Under the pieces are notes generated by a model, which made no database searches, had not been told where the DNA came from, and saw nothing but the letters and a program-made list of their open reading frames with translations. Positions 8,909-16,301 of a stretch of 64,000 nt of DNA are shown one piece after another. How positions within the stretch are numbered: the stretch's first letter is position 1; each line of letters starts with the position of its first letter. The position numbers and the translations under genes are program-made. The DNA is taken from the NCBI GenBank assembly GCA_041397845.1, contig JAWKVW010000012.1:1-64000 (forward strand). The letters are read 5' to 3'. This DNA is from JAKPQE01 sp041397845. Lineage in GTDB: Bacteria; Pseudomonadota; Alphaproteobacteria; Rhizobiales; JAKPQE01.

Positions 8909-10153
8909 ATGGGGCTTCTGTCTGGACTTTCGCAACTCGGTAGCGCCTTTGGCGCGATCACCGGCAGCCCGCTCATCACGGCCGGGGCAAAGTTCCTTGG
9001 CATGCTCGACGGTGGCCAGTCGGCCAAGAGCGGCGGCGCTGCCCAGGCGCAGCCGCAGGCTGGCGGTTGCGGCTGCGGCCAGGGCGGCAACGGCACCCAG
9101 GGCGGCAGCGGCGCCAATGGCAGCGACCCGCTCAGCCAGATTGTCGAGCAACTGCAGAACCTCATCCAGAAGCTCCAGCAGCTTCTGCAGCAGGCTGGTG
9201 GCGGCCAGGGTGCCGGCGGCGGTTGCGGTGGCGGTCAGGGCGCCGGCGAAGGCGCAGGTGGCGGTCAGGGCGCAGGTGGCGGTCAGGGCACTGGCGGTGG
9301 TCAGGGTTGCGGTGCCGGCGGCGGCGGTGGTGGCGGTTCCGGCGGTGGTGCGCCGGAAGGCTGCAGCAATGGCGTCGGCTATGGTGGCGGTCAGGGCTAC
9401 GGCAACTACAACGGCTATGGCAACGGCCAGGGCTGCAACATCACCGGCCAGCCGTACCAGACGCCGGGTCGTCCGCATGGCGGCGCCTGGAATCCCTGCA
9501 GCACCCCGGCGCAGCAGCCGGCGATGCAGCATCAGCCGTCGAATTGCCAGACGGTGCAGCAGCCCTCCTGCGACCAGCGCGGTGTGACCCAGACCGGAAC
9601 GAACTGCAATGACGTGCTGAACGGCACTTCCAAGAACGACCGGTTGCTTGGCAAGGATGGAAACGACGTCCTCAATGGCCGCGCTGGCAACGACATCATG
9701 AGCTGCGGCAATGGCAATGACGTCGCCAATGGTGGCCGCGGCAATGACATCATGTTCGGCGACAACGGCAACGACGTCCTGAATGGCAACCGTGGCAATG
9801 ACATCATCAGCGGTGGCAAGGGCAACGACGTCATCAATGGTGGCAAGGGCAACGACATTCTGTTCGGCGGCGATGGCTGCGATGTGATCAACGGCGGCAA
9901 GGGCAACGACATCATGATCGGCGGCAAGGGCAACGATCAGATGAACGGCGGCGCCGGCTGCGATACGGCGGTGTTCTCCGGCAATCGTGCCGACTATGAG
10001 ATCACCCGCGATGGTCACGTCACGACCGTCAAGGGTCCGGACGGCACCGACACGCTGCGCAATGTCGAGAACCTGCAGTTCAAGGACTGCAAGGTCGATA
10101 CCAACACCATTCCGGACTCGAGCAAGCACGAGGGTTGCGAGAAGACCTGCTAA
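8909..10153 (+). CDS. Glycine-rich harpin-like protein with RTX repeats (candidate T3SS substrate)
   Basis: A 414-residue protein without a Sec signal peptide. In order: a small hydrophobic/glycine N-terminus, an amphipathic Gln/Leu helix (about 73-95, DPLSQIVEQLQNLIQKLQQL), a very glycine-rich segment with GGGQGA repeats (96-175), a Pro/Gln-rich Cys-containing linker (180-230), and about a dozen RTX-type nonapeptides (232-352, of the form GNDxxNGGxG) expected to bind calcium. The tail (TAVFSGNRADYEI...TLRNVENLQF) matches the tail of the protein at 28598-30292. A glycine-rich body plus an amphipathic Leu/Gln helix is typical of harpins; the RTX part is not. Unlike classical harpins it contains cysteines. 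It opens the T3SS locus and has its own CTACG box. Secretion by the T3SS is inferred, not shown. Confidence 0.75.
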   Translation: MGLLSGLSQLGSAFGAITGSPLITAGAKFLGMLDGGQSAKSGGAAQAQPQAGGCGCGQGGNGTQGGSGANGSDPLSQIVEQLQNLIQKLQQLLQQAGGGQGAGGGCGGGQGAGEGAGGGQGAGGGQGTGGGQGCGAGGGGGGGSGGGAPEGCSNGVGYGGGQGYGNYNGYGNGQGCNITGQPYQTPGRPHGGAWNPCSTPAQQPAMQHQPSNCQTVQQPSCDQRGVTQTGTNCNDVLNGTSKNDRLLGKDGNDVLNGRAGNDIMSCGNGNDVANGGRGNDIMFGDNGNDVLNGNRGNDIISGGKGNDVINGGKGNDILFGGDGCDVINGGKGNDIMIGGKGNDQMNGGAGCDTAVFSGNRADYEITRDGHVTTVKGPDGTDTLRNVENLQFKDCKVDTNTIPDSSKHEGCEKTC

Positions 10154-10177
10154 CCTCTTCGTTCGAGGCGATCAAAA

Positions 10178-10210
10178 AGGCGCCCGCGGCTTCGGCTGCG
10201 GGCGTTTTTC
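10178..10210 (+). terminator. Rho-independent terminator of the RTX/harpin-like gene
   Basis: GCGCCCGC...GCGGGCGTTTTT, a GC-rich hairpin with a tetraloop-like centre followed by five T residues, 25 bases behind the stop at 10153. It clearly ends the preceding transcript. Confidence 0.8.
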
Positions 10211-10646
10211 ATTTCGGGATGGTGCCGGCCACGGGAAAGGCCGGTGTCGCACGCGCCGGGCCTCGCGCGTCGTTTGCAGGTGGGTTTGGCAGGATGGCCT
10301 CGATCGGACGGGTATTTGCCGGGCGTGTCCGTTCGTTCCGGAGGTCACGTACCCTGCCCTGCCTTGCCCTGTCCTGCCGGGGGCGCTGCCGAGACGGAAT
10401 TCGCGCCGTATCCATTTCCGTCGTAGCCGGTTGCCGCAGGCGGCAAGGGTGCGTTGGCGCGGCTGCCGTGGCGATCGGAGACGGGCCGCGGACCAGGGCT
10501 CTCCAGATCTGGGATACGGCGTGCGCGCGACGGCCGGTGTCTTGCCTCTCGTCGGCAGGCGCGATGGGGGTGGCGTGGACGTTGTAGCCTGTTGAAGCCG
10601 AGATGCCTGCACGGCGACGGCTGGATCGGGCGCTATGGACAAGCAC
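10211..10646. other. Non-coding gap between convergent genes
   Basis: A stretch of about 430 bases between two terminators. It contains several overlapping GC-driven open frames on both strands with arginine-rich, low-quality translations, but nothing that looks like a real gene, repeat or operator. Confidence 0.5.
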
Positions 10647-10686
10647 AAAAAATGCGCGGCGAGCAATCACCGCGCATTCATTTTTG
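10647..10686 (-). terminator. Terminator of the gene at 10728-11678, possibly bidirectional
   Basis: TGCGCGG and CCGCGCA form a stem around a ten-base loop, flanked by runs of A on the left and T on the right. Read on the minus strand it ends in TTTTTT and lies 40 bases past the stop of the gene at 10728. The flanking runs allow it to work in both directions. Confidence 0.75.
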
Positions 10687-10727
10687 CATGCCTCTGACGC
10701 TGCTGGAGGCGACAGCGGGGCTTTTCG

Positions 10728-11678
10728 CTATTTCGGCAGGATCTGCGACAGCACGTCGGCGCCGACCTTGCCGAGATCGAAGGTGGTCGTGTGGGTGCCG
10801 TTGGTCTGGAGCTGGCCGTTGTGGACGTTGATCCGCACGTCGTCGCGATAGGCGACGCCCCAGTGCAGGGAGACGTTCCTGTTGAACGAGTCAAATGCCG
10901 CCTGCCCGACCTGACGGGCGAGCGAAGGTATCAGCGCCTTTTCGACTTTCTCCTTCGCACCGTATTCGATGATGTTCTTGAGGATCGTACTCTGCCAGCT
11001 CCGGCCGACCTGGGGCTCGGGCTTCGACTTGTCGACAGCCTTTTCCAGATGACGTGCCACGAACTTTTCCATCATGTTGCCGACAGCAAGGCTCATTCCC
11101 TGCTTGATCTGGTTCTTGGCCCAGGGCGGCAAATCGGAGACCAGAATACCGCTGTTGACGCTGGCGGTGATCTGCCCGCCGCCGTCGCGACCGACGCCGG
11201 TGCGGCTGTTGGAAAAGACGAGGCCCTTCAGGCCGCCGAAGTTGAAGGCCTTGGTGGCAAAGTTCGGCACGCCGACTTCATAGATGCCGCTGTCGGCATT
11301 GCCGGTGAAAATGTACTGCTTTCCGTTAGAGTCCTTCATGGCCACAAAATAGGTGGCGTTGCGGACGACGCCGGTCAGATCGCCGGACGTCAGGGCGCCG
11401 ACCGGCGGCAGCGCGGCGGCCAGCATCGGTACCCCGTTGAAGTTGAACGTTCCTGCGATGACGCCGGCATCCGGGTGCATCATGCGCTCGATCATGACGT
11501 CGGCCGGCGAGTTTGCCTGGGCGGCGGGGATGAGGCCGTTCAACACCGCCGTGGCACCGCCGCGGATGGCGCTGCCGGCGCGCGAGGCTGCCTTGTCGAT
11601 GGCGTCAGAGAAGCTGTTTGCGGCGCTCGGGCGGGCATTGGCGCCGGCAAGAGCTGCGGTATCGACGGTTCGGGTCAT
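10728..11678 (-). CDS. Unknown T3SS-locus protein, paralogue of 30474-31361
   Basis: A 316-residue protein. The start at 11678 is chosen for its GGAGAGG ribosome site; 59 upstream in-frame residues look non-coding. There is no Sec signal. Residues 1-60 are Ala/Ser-rich and probably disordered, like type III secretion signals. The core shares with the 30474-31361 product the run HPDAGVIAGTFNFNGVPMLA / TPQAGVVAVQFSYAGTGILA, a VRNATYFVAM-like strand, NSGILVS / NTGIIVS, and a C-terminal WGVAYR / VGVAWR followed by a conserved N-x-G strand. The family is not recognised. Its position beside the RTX protein and the T3SS suggests a secreted substrate, effector or translocator. It has its own upstream gap with a CTACG box. 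Confidence 0.7.
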   Translation of the reverse strand: MTRTVDTAALAGANARPSAANSFSDAIDKAASRAGSAIRGGATAVLNGLIPAAQANSPADVMIERMMHPDAGVIAGTFNFNGVPMLAAALPPVGALTSGDLTGVVRNATYFVAMKDSNGKQYIFTGNADSGIYEVGVPNFATKAFNFGGLKGLVFSNSRTGVGRDGGGQITASVNSGILVSDLPPWAKNQIKQGMSLAVGNMMEKFVARHLEKAVDKSKPEPQVGRSWQSTILKNIIEYGAKEKVEKALIPSLARQVGQAAFDSFNRNVSLHWGVAYRDDVRINVHNGQLQTNGTHTTTFDLGKVGADVLSQILPK

Positions 11679-11962
11679 TTTTTCCTCTCCTTGAGCTCCG
11701 CGCCGGTTTGCGGCCCTCGCCCGAGAAATCAAACGCGCACAACCAAGGCTTCGCAGAAAACGCGTGGCGTTCACTACGGGGTTGATGCAGCATCGATTTT
11801 TCGTGCAGTGCGCGTCAATCGGCGAGTGGCCGGAGTTGTCGTCCCCGCCCGTCACCCGGCTTTGGCACGCGGTCTTGACCGTCCCGGTTTGTGGACCGTC
11901 AACATGGTAAACGGGGGTTGTTGGCAGCCAAATACGGACGGACTACGTATGCGTCTACGTGT
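11679..11962. promoter_or_regulatory. Upstream region of 11678 gene with CTACG box, copy 2
   Basis: A gap of about 310 bases between sctU and the gene starting at 11678. Near its far end lies CTACGTA-tgcgt-CTACGTG (11943-11961), the 7-5-7 form of the T3SS box. The box is about 265 bases from the start codon, farther than in the other copies. No other feature was seen. Confidence 0.5.
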
Positions 11963-11991
11963 TTCGCCGAAATGTGTCCGGGTGCGCTCGG

Positions 11992-13044
11992 CTACACGCC
12001 GCCGGCCTTGATGAGCACCGTCGCGACGGCCTGGAACTGGTTCTCGCGAATGATGTCGCCGACCATGACGGACTGGAACAGCGAGCGGGCGAGTTCCGGC
12101 TCGACCTGCTGGGGAACGCCGAGTTTGTTGGCCGACGAAATGATTGTGTCGGCGTTCTTGCCCTCGCCCTTGGCGATGACGAAGGGAACGGGCGAATCCT
12201 TCCTGTTGAAGCGCAGGGCGACGGCGATATCGGTGCCGATGATGATGACGCTGGCACTGGCGATGCCGCCCTTGCCGCCGCGTTCGGTCATGCCGCGGTG
12301 GGCGTCGCGACGATGGGACTTGAACTCGGGGGCGCCCTGGGTGTCGCGCAGTTCGCGCTTCAGCTCGCGGTGGCTCATGCGCATCTCGCGGCGGAACAGG
12401 GCGAACTGCACCGGCAGATCGACGAGCGCAGCGATGATGAGCATGATGACGGCGGCAATGAGGAAGCGCTGGCCGCTGACATAGCCGGTCTCGAGAATGC
12501 ACGGTCCGCCGCAGAGCGGGCTCTGCATCGCCATCGGCACGGCGAGCCAGATGATCAGCCCGGCGATCGCCAGCCAGAGCAGCAGGCGGCCGAGCGAAAT
12601 GGCGAATTCGGTGAAGTTGCGCATGCCGAAGAGCTTCTTCAGGCCCTTGGCCGGATTGACGCGGTTGAGGTCCGGCTTGATCGGATGGAACGAGACGACG
12701 ACACCGCGCTTGTGCAGGATGTTGGCGACGATCGCGACGATGAGCAGCAGAAGGAGAAGCGGCACCATCTTCGAGCCGGCGGCGACGATGGTAGCGTTGA
12801 AGCCGCGCAGGTAGCTGCTTTCGAAGTCCTCGCCGAAGATACGCGTTACCGCGTCGAAGCCGCTGGCGAAGACCTCGACGAAGCCGGTCCAGGCAAGGAC
12901 GACGAAGATGATGCCGATGATGGTGACGGCCGAGCGCACGAAATCGGCGCTGGCGGCGATCTGGCCCTTCTCGCGTGCCTTGCGCAGCTTCCACTGACTG
13001 GGCGGAAGCAGTTTTTCTTCGGTATCGTTGTCCTGACCGCTCAT
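11992..13044 (-). CDS. sctU: T3SS export-gate switch protein SctU (YscU/FlhB family) lacking NPTH
   Basis: A 350-residue inner-membrane protein of the export apparatus that normally sets substrate specificity. Four membrane segments (about 40-58, 92-110, 150-175, 190-215) follow the typical N-terminus PPSQWKLRKAREKGQIA. The cytosolic domain contains FKSHRR and then VIIIGTDIAVALRF, where the family has NPTHIAVAL-like sequence. The self-cleaving Asn-Pro is therefore replaced by Ile-Gly, and the following His by Asp (residues 269-272). The rest (GVPQQVEPELARSLF) is normal. It overlaps sctT by 4 bases. The DNA here shows no sign of a frameshift. Without Asn-Pro the usual cleavage cannot occur. 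Confidence 0.92.
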   Translation of the reverse strand: MSGQDNDTEEKLLPPSQWKLRKAREKGQIAASADFVRSAVTIIGIIFVVLAWTGFVEVFASGFDAVTRIFGEDFESSYLRGFNATIVAAGSKMVPLLLLLLIVAIVANILHKRGVVVSFHPIKPDLNRVNPAKGLKKLFGMRNFTEFAISLGRLLLWLAIAGLIIWLAVPMAMQSPLCGGPCILETGYVSGQRFLIAAVIMLIIAALVDLPVQFALFRREMRMSHRELKRELRDTQGAPEFKSHRRDAHRGMTERGGKGGIASASVIIIGTDIAVALRFNRKDSPVPFVIAKGEGKNADTIISSANKLGVPQQVEPELARSLFQSVMVGDIIRENQFQAVATVLIKAGGV

Positions 13045-13838
13045 TGCAGCGTCATCCGGAGGAATTTCTCAAGATCGCCCAGCATCTGCAGATTGCCGCT
13101 GACGAGGCGAACGAGAACGAGGGAAAAGAGTGGCAGGAACGCAAGCGCCAGCACGTTCTTGGTCGAGAACGACAGGAAGGTGACGTTGATCTGCTTGCCG
13201 AGCTTGGCGGCGACAAGGAATGTCAGGTCCGACAGCATCATCAGGATAACGAGCGGTCCGCCGATGATGAGGGCACCCTTGGCGATGCTGCCGACGAGGC
13301 GCATGAGCGGCTCGATACCGTGTTCGCCGAAAGCCGGCAGCAATTCGAACAGCGGCCAGAGGCCATAGCTTGCGTAGATCGTGTCGGTCAGCATCCAGAA
13401 GCCGCCGAGGCCGGCAAAGAGCCAGAGCGTGACGCCGGTGAAGAGCTGCGAATAGGGCGTGAGCTGGCCACCGCTCGGGTCCGGTCCGCCCATGAAGGCG
13501 CCGCGGTAATAATCGATGAAGCCGCCGCCGGCCGTCGCGATGGCGAAGGGAACGGTCGCAAAGAGACCGATGAGGCCGCCAAGCAGCGCCTCCTTCATGA
13601 CAATGAGGATGATCGGGGCCGGCAGGTTGTCGAGGACGGTGCCGGGCGCGGCGAAGTAAGGCGCGGCGACCGGCAGGGCGATCGCGGCGGCACAGGCGGC
13701 GCGCAGCACGCCGGAATTCAGGTGACCCCAGGCGAAGGCGGCAAACAGCATCGAGACGCCGATCGGGCGCGCCGAGGCGAGCATCAGCATGCTGCCAAGG
13801 CCGTAGATGCGTTCGAGATCCTCGGGGGCGAGCTGCAT
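13041..13838 (-). CDS. sctT: T3SS export apparatus protein SctT (YscT/FliR family)
   Basis: A 265-residue polytopic membrane protein of the SctR5-S4-T1 export gate. Hydrophobic segments fill most of the chain; PAPIILIVMKEALLGGLIGL and FIDYYRGAFMGGPDPSGGQLTP correspond to the conserved central region of the family (a G-x-x-x-D-x-x-R-G-type stretch). It lies between sctS and sctU, and its stop overlaps the start of sctU. The length is normal for the family. Confidence 0.9.
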   Translation of the reverse strand: MQLAPEDLERIYGLGSMLMLASARPIGVSMLFAAFAWGHLNSGVLRAACAAAIALPVAAPYFAAPGTVLDNLPAPIILIVMKEALLGGLIGLFATVPFAIATAGGGFIDYYRGAFMGGPDPSGGQLTPYSQLFTGVTLWLFAGLGGFWMLTDTIYASYGLWPLFELLPAFGEHGIEPLMRLVGSIAKGALIIGGPLVILMMLSDLTFLVAAKLGKQINVTFLSFSTKNVLALAFLPLFSLVLVRLVSGNLQMLGDLEKFLRMTLQ

Positions 13839-13847
13839 CGTGCCGGC

Positions 13848-14117
13848 TTACCGCTGATAGATCGGGAATTCGGTGAAGATCTGGTCGGTCAGCGAGTAGA
13901 GCGGTGACGCCAGCATCGTGCCGAAGAAGATCAGGATGAGGGAAATGACGAAGATCTTGATGGTCTGGGGGAGCGTCTGTTCCTGAATCTGGGTGACGGC
14001 CTGGAAGAGGCCGACGATGAAGGCGACGATCGTGGCCACGACCAGCGGCGGGACGACGAAGATCGCCGCGTCGGTCAGCATGGCGTAGAGCATGTTGGAG
14101 AGGGCGGCCTGGGGCAT
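13848..14117 (-). CDS. sctS: T3SS export apparatus protein SctS (YscS/FliQ family)
   Basis: An 89-residue protein with two membrane helices separated by the conserved loop VGLFQAVTQIQEQTLPQTIK, which is diagnostic for SctS/FliQ. Four copies pack around SctR/SctT in the export gate. It sits in the invariant order sctR-S-T-U. Confidence 0.92.
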   Translation of the reverse strand: MPQAALSNMLYAMLTDAAIFVVPPLVVATIVAFIVGLFQAVTQIQEQTLPQTIKIFVISLILIFFGTMLASPLYSLTDQIFTEFPIYQR

Positions 14118-14134
14118 CGAACGTCTCCCGTGGC

Positions 14135-14788
14135 TCAGCTATAGGTCAGGATCAGGCCCTGGACGATCTTCGTCCAGCCGTCGACGAAGACGAACAGCAT
14201 CAGCTTGAAGGGAATGGCGATCGTCGTTGGCGGCACCATCATCATGCCGAGGGCGACGAGGATGGTCGTGACGATGATGTCGATCGCCATGAACGGCAGG
14301 TAGAGCAGGAAGCCGATCTCGAAGGCGCGGGTCAGTTCCGACAAAAGGAAGGCCGGCACGATGATGGCAAGATCGTCGGCGCTTGCCTCGTTCGACTGGT
14401 CATTGCCCCAGATCTTGTCGGTCGACTTGAGGAAGAAGGCGAGCTGCTTGTCGTCGGTGTGCTTCTTCAGGAAGGTCCTGAGCGGCGAGACGGCGAGCGT
14501 TCCGGCCTCTTCCCACTCCTCGAAGGACTGGAAGGCCATGCCGGTCTCGCGGACGGACTGATAGGACTGGGTCAGCACCGGCATGGCGATGTAGACCGAG
14601 AGGATCAGCGACAGGCCATAGAGGATGATGTTCGGCGGCAACTGCTGAATGCCGAGCGCGTTGCGGACGATGAAGATCACCACCGAGATCTTGGCGAATG
14701 CCGTCACCGTCACCGCGACAAGCGGCAGGAAGGCCATCGCGACAAGGAGGATGATAATTCCAAAGGAATTGTCGGCGAGCGCGTTCAT
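14135..14788 (-). CDS. sctR: T3SS export apparatus protein SctR (YscR/FliP family)
   Basis: A 217-residue protein with the conserved segments FAKISVVIFIVRNALGIQQL, PPNIILYGLSLILS, PAFLLSELTRAFEIGFLLYLP and GMMMVPPTTIAIPFKLMLFV; the last is the family signature. Five copies form the membrane gate. There is no cleavable signal peptide, unlike FliP. Its start overlaps the end of sctQ by 4 bases. Confidence 0.93.
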   Translation of the reverse strand: MNALADNSFGIIILLVAMAFLPLVAVTVTAFAKISVVIFIVRNALGIQQLPPNIILYGLSLILSVYIAMPVLTQSYQSVRETGMAFQSFEEWEEAGTLAVSPLRTFLKKHTDDKQLAFFLKSTDKIWGNDQSNEASADDLAIIVPAFLLSELTRAFEIGFLLYLPFMAIDIIVTTILVALGMMMVPPTTIAIPFKLMLFVFVDGWTKIVQGLILTYS

Positions 14789-15801
14789 GAGTTCATCCCG
14801 GTAATGCGGACACCGATGGCGCCGTCGACGCGCATCAGCTCGCCGCGTCCGATGACGGTGGCGCCGTCGACGATCTCGACGACGTTCGAGCCAAGCTTGG
14901 CAAAATCGAGCGTGCTGCCCGGCGCCAGATCGCGCAGGTCGCGGGCCGAGACCTCGCGGCGACCGAAGACGAAGCCGATGGCGACAAGGCCGCCGGTCGG
15001 CGACGACGGTGCCTCGATGGCCGAGACGAGGGTTGCCTGCGGGCCCTTGATGGTGATGGCAAAGAGCGGCCTGCCGGCAACGTTCAGCGTGCCTTGGACC
15101 TGATCGCCGCGGGCCTCGTCGAGGACGATCTGGTCGCCCGGCGCGAGGGCTTCGGCATCTTCAGGCGCGAGCGATACAGGGCCGATGACGATTTCGAGCT
15201 GCCGCGGTGCGTGGGCGTCGCCGCCGTCGGGCGCGGCGAAGGGGGCGAGCGCATCGGCGATGCGGGCCATGACGGCGGGATCGTCGATCTCGACCGCGAG
15301 CGGATAGCGCCCGGCCGGGGTTACTGCCTCGAAATGGAACGCGGCCTCGGCGGCGCGCGGCGGCCTGCCGACGCGCTCCAGCGACGCGGCGACGCCGAGG
15401 ACTTCCTCGAGGCCGTTCATCGTGTCGGTGAGGAGGTGTTCAAGGAGAAGCGCGGTGTCGGCTGCACCGAGGCTGTCTGCGACTCTTCGTCGGGAAGATG
15501 CGACAGCAGTTCCTCGACGAGGTGCCGATCGGTCTCGATGCGCACGTCGCGGTCGCCGAGCCGGCCGCAGATCTCGATCGGCGACTGGGGTGCGGTCGCC
15601 CGATCGCGCTGGTTGCAAGGAGTTCGAGGTCGAGCGCGGGGTCGAGGCAGGCAAGCGTCGCGGTCGACCTTTGAAGCGCATCGGCGCAGGCGGCGGCCGC
15701 CTCCTCGAAGGAGACGAGGCCCGCATTCCTGATCCCGGCCCGCGGCGGGGCTTCGGCCTTGCCGCGTGTCTCGGCGCGCGGGGAGGTTTTTCAAGATCCA
15801 T
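14785..15801 (-). pseudogene. sctQ: T3SS sorting-platform / C-ring protein SctQ (YscQ/HrcQ), frameshifted in its N-terminal third
   Basis: The 3' part (about 15480 to 14785) encodes a clear SctQ C-terminal half with two SpoA-like segments, ending TVIGRGELMRVDGAIGVRIT. Upstream, plausible coding continues only by changing frame: VSFEEAAAACADALQRSTAT in one frame, then PIEICGRLGDRDVRIETDRH in another, then the final frame. At least three indels are needed (around 15770, 15600 and 15480). The start is probably ATG 15801. An intact C-terminal fragment could still be made from an internal ATG near 15424, as happens naturally for SctQ-C in other systems. Because all neighbours are intact, an assembly error is the simplest explanation. 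Confidence 0.8.
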
Positions 15802-15848
15802 TTGCCCGGTCTCCTGGTGTGCCGGATGGCCAGGCTCTGGTTTCTCCG

Positions 15849-16301
15849 TCAGGCTTCGGCTTCGAGTTCTTCCCTGAACTCGGTTTCCGAGGCTGCGGCG
15901 AGCGCGAGCTGTTCGGCCAGATGTTCGAACTTCTGCTGTCTAAGCATGCATCGTGCCCGTTCTGCTTGTGCCGATCTGACACGCTCCTGCGCTTCGGTTT
16001 CTGCCGCGCGGGCCAGCTCCAGATCGTCGATGCAGGCGCGGATGTCGTCCTCGGTGATGTGATAGGCGAGCGTGATGCGGGAGACCTGGGCAATCGTCGA
16101 GGGCCGGCCGAGAACGGCACGGATGCGCTCGCGGCGAACGCGATCGGCCTCACCGCGCGAGGTTTCAAGTTCCTCGGCGCGTCGGCGGGTGAACCGTTCG
16201 GCTTCGGCAAGCTCGACATGGGCGCGGGCAAGCGCGGCGTCGGCCGCCATCACCTTGAGGTCGGCGAGGCGTTTCAGATCGGAGATCGCACGCGGGCCCA
16301 T
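15849..16301 (-). CDS. sctO: T3SS stalk protein SctO (YscO/FliJ-like)
   Basis: A 150-residue, almost wholly helical coiled-coil protein between the ATPase gene and sctQ, exactly the position of yscO. SctO links the ATPase hexamer to the export gate. The assignment rests on size, predicted antiparallel coiled coil (heptads over residues 5-70 and 85-145) and gene order, since the family has little sequence conservation. Its ATG shares one base with the stop of sctN. No sctP (needle-length ruler) gene follows: only 47 bases separate it from sctQ. Confidence 0.75.
   Translation of the reverse strand: MGPRAISDLKRLADLKVMAADAALARAHVELAEAERFTRRRAEELETSRGEADRVRRERIRAVLGRPSTIAQVSRITLAYHITEDDIRACIDDLELARAAETEAQERVRSAQAERARCMLRQQKFEHLAEQLALAAASETEFREELEAEA

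Noticed and set aside
9600..9960. Regularly repeating 27-base units, suggestive of a CRISPR or satellite array
   Set aside because: The units are codons of RTX nonapeptides (GGxGNDxxN) in one open frame and differ by synonymous changes; there are no spacers.
8879..10129. A 416-codon open frame on the minus strand opposite the RTX/harpin-like gene
   Set aside because: It is a mirror of the GGC/GAC-rich repeats on the other strand. Its translation is low-complexity Ala/Val/Ile and it has no ribosome site, while the plus frame has RTX motifs, a ribosome site and a terminator.
15480..15801. Programmed frameshifting in sctQ
   Set aside because: Three shifts of different direction would be needed and no slippery heptamer with a downstream fold was seen at the breaks.
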